This document shows positions 62,199 to 64,000 of a DNA stretch of 64,000 bases, piece after piece. Origin of the DNA: Flavobacteriales bacterium (GTDB lineage: Bacteria > Bacteroidota > Bacteroidia > Flavobacteriales_C > GCA-002722245); NCBI GenBank assembly GCA_023251095.1, contig JAHEZL010000008.1:80360-144359 (forward strand). The letters are read 5' to 3'. A model generated the notes under the pieces. It did not search any database. It was given only the letters and a program-made list of their open reading frames with translations, and had not been told where the DNA came from. The position numbers and the translations under genes are program-made. Position 1 is the stretch's first letter. Every line of letters starts with the position of its first letter.

Positions 62199-62471
62199 AT
62201 GATTACAAAAAAGCAAATACGACAGCTCAAAAAGGAATTACCACTTAGGGCAGCATATACGATCGCCGAGGAAACAGGTATTTCTAGGCCTACCATCTAT
62301 AAGTTTTTAAATGGAGGAAGGGTAAGGGAGTATTATGCCAAAGAGATAATGGTAAGTGCCTTAAAAATCATTGACGACAGTAAAGCTTCGTCAGAAATAC
62401 TAAATAAATGGTATGAAATGGTATTTGCTAAAAATATAATCATAGATCAGGAACCTACATCACAAGAATAG
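62199..62471 (+). CDS. Small Cro-like HTH protein
   Basis: 90 residues. HTH region about 18-45: AAYTIAEETGISRPTIYKFLNGG, followed by helices up to KWYEMVFAKN. Its divergence from the S24 repressor and its position at the start of a rightward gene row fit a Cro-like role. Specific function is inferred from context. Confidence 0.75.
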   Translation: MITKKQIRQLKKELPLRAAYTIAEETGISRPTIYKFLNGGRVREYYAKEIMVSALKIIDDSKASSEILNKWYEMVFAKNIIIDQEPTSQE

Positions 62472-62528
62472 CGAGGTTTTATCTTGAATATTTAGAAAAA
62501 TATATTGTAAAATTATAAAAGTGAAAGG

Positions 62529-62750
62529 ATGGGAGCGGTAAACAAATTTATAGAGGGAACAAAGGAAAAAATTTATAAAACTGAACTTAGACGGATGATT
62601 TTGAAAGAATGGACTCGAGCTAATCTCAAAGTAAATGACATGCATCTATTAATTGGCATGGCAGAACATTTTGGGCTTGGAGAGTTTGCTCAGGAGTTAA
62701 AACAGAGTATAGACCATCTTCATTCACTGAAGGGGCCAATTGTAGGATAA
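62529..62750 (+). CDS. Small element protein, 73 aa
   Basis: 73 residues, helical, no signal (KFIEGTKEKIYKTELRRMIL ... MHLLIGMAEHFGLGEFAQEL). Starts at ATG 62529 behind an AAAGG. The family is not recognised. It belongs to the rightward row behind the Cro-like gene. Confidence 0.6.
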   Translation: MGAVNKFIEGTKEKIYKTELRRMILKEWTRANLKVNDMHLLIGMAEHFGLGEFAQELKQSIDHLHSLKGPIVG

Positions 62751-62767
62751 TAGGAATAAAAAGTATT

Positions 62768-63091
62768 GTGATGATGAAACTGGAAGAAAATAAGTCAAGG
62801 ATCTGGTACAAAGTAATTGATGAGAGAGGTATGGCGGCAGACAATCAGATGGAAGATTTTAATTCATACATAGCGATGGATGGAAATAAAGGAAAATGGT
62901 ATGAAAGCCCGGAAGAGAGTGGGAGTTTGCTGGTAAGCAATCCTGAGCCTCTGTGTAAGGGAGAAAGCAGAGCCTTTGTAGTAGAGTTATCAGGAAGTCC
63001 GCAAAAAGAAAGTGAGGGAGAGATTTACATGAAGAAGTTCCGTTTGGTAAGAGAAATAACACATGCAGAACTTCAGCGCCTAAGTATTTAA
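62768..63091 (+). CDS. Small element protein, 107 aa
   Basis: 107 residues beginning MMMKLEENKSRIWYKVIDER (the ATG at 62771 or 62774 may be the true start). Mixed alpha/beta composition; ends EITHAELQRLSI. No known domain was recognised. 17 nt behind the 73-aa gene, so the two look co-transcribed. Confidence 0.6.
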   Translation: MMMKLEENKSRIWYKVIDERGMAADNQMEDFNSYIAMDGNKGKWYESPEESGSLLVSNPEPLCKGESRAFVVELSGSPQKESEGEIYMKKFRLVREITHAELQRLSI

Positions 63092-63267
63092 CAAAAACGG
63101 TTTAGAAACCAACAATTTTTCAAAGCTTAAAAAAAATGCGACCGGAGCGCAACGGAATAGTTATGTCCTTTCGGTAGCAAAATATAGAATACTGAGCTTA
63201 TAAAAAGAGAGAATGTAGAAAGACAAAAGCAAAAATAAACGAAGGTTAAACTAAAAAGGAAAGTGAT

Positions 63268-64000
63268 ATGAAAACAGGGATGATAGATTACTCGGGAAGT
63301 TTTAAGCTGCTGATGAGCCTTATAGATCAGTACAATATGCTTTATGAGAATGCGGGAAAGAAAATCAAAAGCGGAATGATAAGAACGGCTGAGATTTTAA
63401 TAAAGATTTATGGCGTGTTCTTACTTAAAGAGAAAAGTGGAGAAAAGAAAGAATCTTTCAGAACAAGTAACGCTCAGTTAGCCAGGATGCAGAACTGCTC
63501 CAAGCGCACTATACAGCGGCATTTGGAAAGATTACAATTGGCAAAGATTCTCATTAAAAGAGAAAATAAGGGAAAGAAATCGGGAATAGAGTTATGGATC
63601 AATCTAAACCTGCTAATGGAAAAGATGAGTGCGCATCCCGTTAAGGGCGAAAAACCGGAGAGAAGTCTCACAGCATCCACAGGGAAGCAAAGCCCCAGTT
63701 TTAAAGATGAAAAGTGGCAGGAAACCATTGAAAATATTGAAAAAAAAGTTTTCGGAAGTGATTTTCATGAAAAAGAACAAAGGACAAAATGTCGCCATTC
63801 AGAAGAAGAAATAATAAATAATAAAATTAATAGCACTGTGAAATTGTTAATTCCGGCTCAGTCTGCGGAAGAGACAGGATACACAGGGGAAAAGGATCGG
63901 GGGCCGGCGGAGAGCGCTTTTCAAAACCAGAAAGAGGATCTCGCCGCCCCCGGACTTTCCCGAATATCTTTTGTGGAAATGTTTTGGAATTTGTCAAAAA
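63268..64000 (+). CDS. Replication-type winged-helix protein, partial
   Basis: The frame opens at ATG 63268 (preceded by AAAGGAAAGTG) and stays open to the window end, 244 codons. Residues 35-110 form a helix-turn-helix: ILIKIYGVFLLKEKS then SNAQLARMQNCSKRTIQRHL and a wing-like KRENKGKKSGIELWINL. A long polar, probably disordered region follows (about 120-220). This plan resembles phage or plasmid replication and DnaT/DnaB-loader-type proteins. The C-terminal part is outside the window. Confidence 0.65.
   Translation, partial: MKTGMIDYSGSFKLLMSLIDQYNMLYENAGKKIKSGMIRTAEILIKIYGVFLLKEKSGEKKESFRTSNAQLARMQNCSKRTIQRHLERLQLAKILIKRENKGKKSGIELWINLNLLMEKMSAHPVKGEKPERSLTASTGKQSPSFKDEKWQETIENIEKKVFGSDFHEKEQRTKCRHSEEEIINNKINSTVKLLIPAQSAEETGYTGEKDRGPAESAFQNQKEDLAAPGLSRISFVEMFWNLSK

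Overview
The window is low-GC chromosomal DNA from a member of the Bacteroidota. The evidence is several secreted proteins with type IX secretion C-terminal sorting domains, Bacteroidota-only families (DUF5606, the SprB repeat) and promoters of the phylum's type (TTG, about 20 nt, then TAnnTTTG). The order cannot be fixed from this sequence, and there is no rRNA operon.

Region by region: 0-16 kb is a stress and energy island. It holds a PAS histidine kinase overlapping a REC-cNMP-domain response regulator that is cut by the left edge, tiny membrane proteins, a beta-CASP RNA nuclease, a CBS-domain protein with an acetyl-CoA hydrolase/transferase, a general-stress protein with a Na/Pi symporter, a phasin-like protein with an ABC1/UbiB kinase, and two copies of a repeat-built coiled-coil protein. 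Several of these units share an intergenic TGA-N6-TCA palindrome (best form TGAC-N4-GTCA). In four cases a -7-like box lies 32-33 bp away, the geometry of class II CRP/FNR activation. The island also holds a beheaded P-type ATPase and a decayed copy of one of its own promoters.

16-21 kb carries two ArsR-AHSA1-DUF1801 cassettes around a DEAD-box helicase. Their promoters are built alike: two operators 26 bp apart over a TTG-N20-TATATTTG promoter, with different half-sites. tRNA-Gly and tRNA-Leu follow. 21.5-39 kb is mostly envelope and secreted proteins: a propeller-sensor adenylate cyclase, a GH16 glucanase, two outer-membrane proteins, DinD, an acyltransferase, AMP nucleosidase, an orphan HsdR-N domain protein and two tandem type IX-secreted subtilisins.

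39-59.8 kb is core and cell-wall: DUF5606 protein, murB, two glycosyltransferases, a five-gene dlt-like operon (adenylation enzyme, carrier protein, MBOAT, SGNH protein, FtsE), a long TPR protein with a beta-barrel partner, gyrB, mdh and exported proteins. From tRNA-Glu (59.86 kb) to the right edge the content changes to a phage-like or integrative element: a small HTH protein, a LexA-like S24 repressor divergent from a small Cro-like HTH protein with palindromes between them, unknown small genes and a replication-type HTH protein cut by the window end.

The best candidates for something new are the shared palindrome regulon, the matched but recoded ArsR operators, the dlt-like operon fused to ftsE, and the tRNA-Glu element with its switch.
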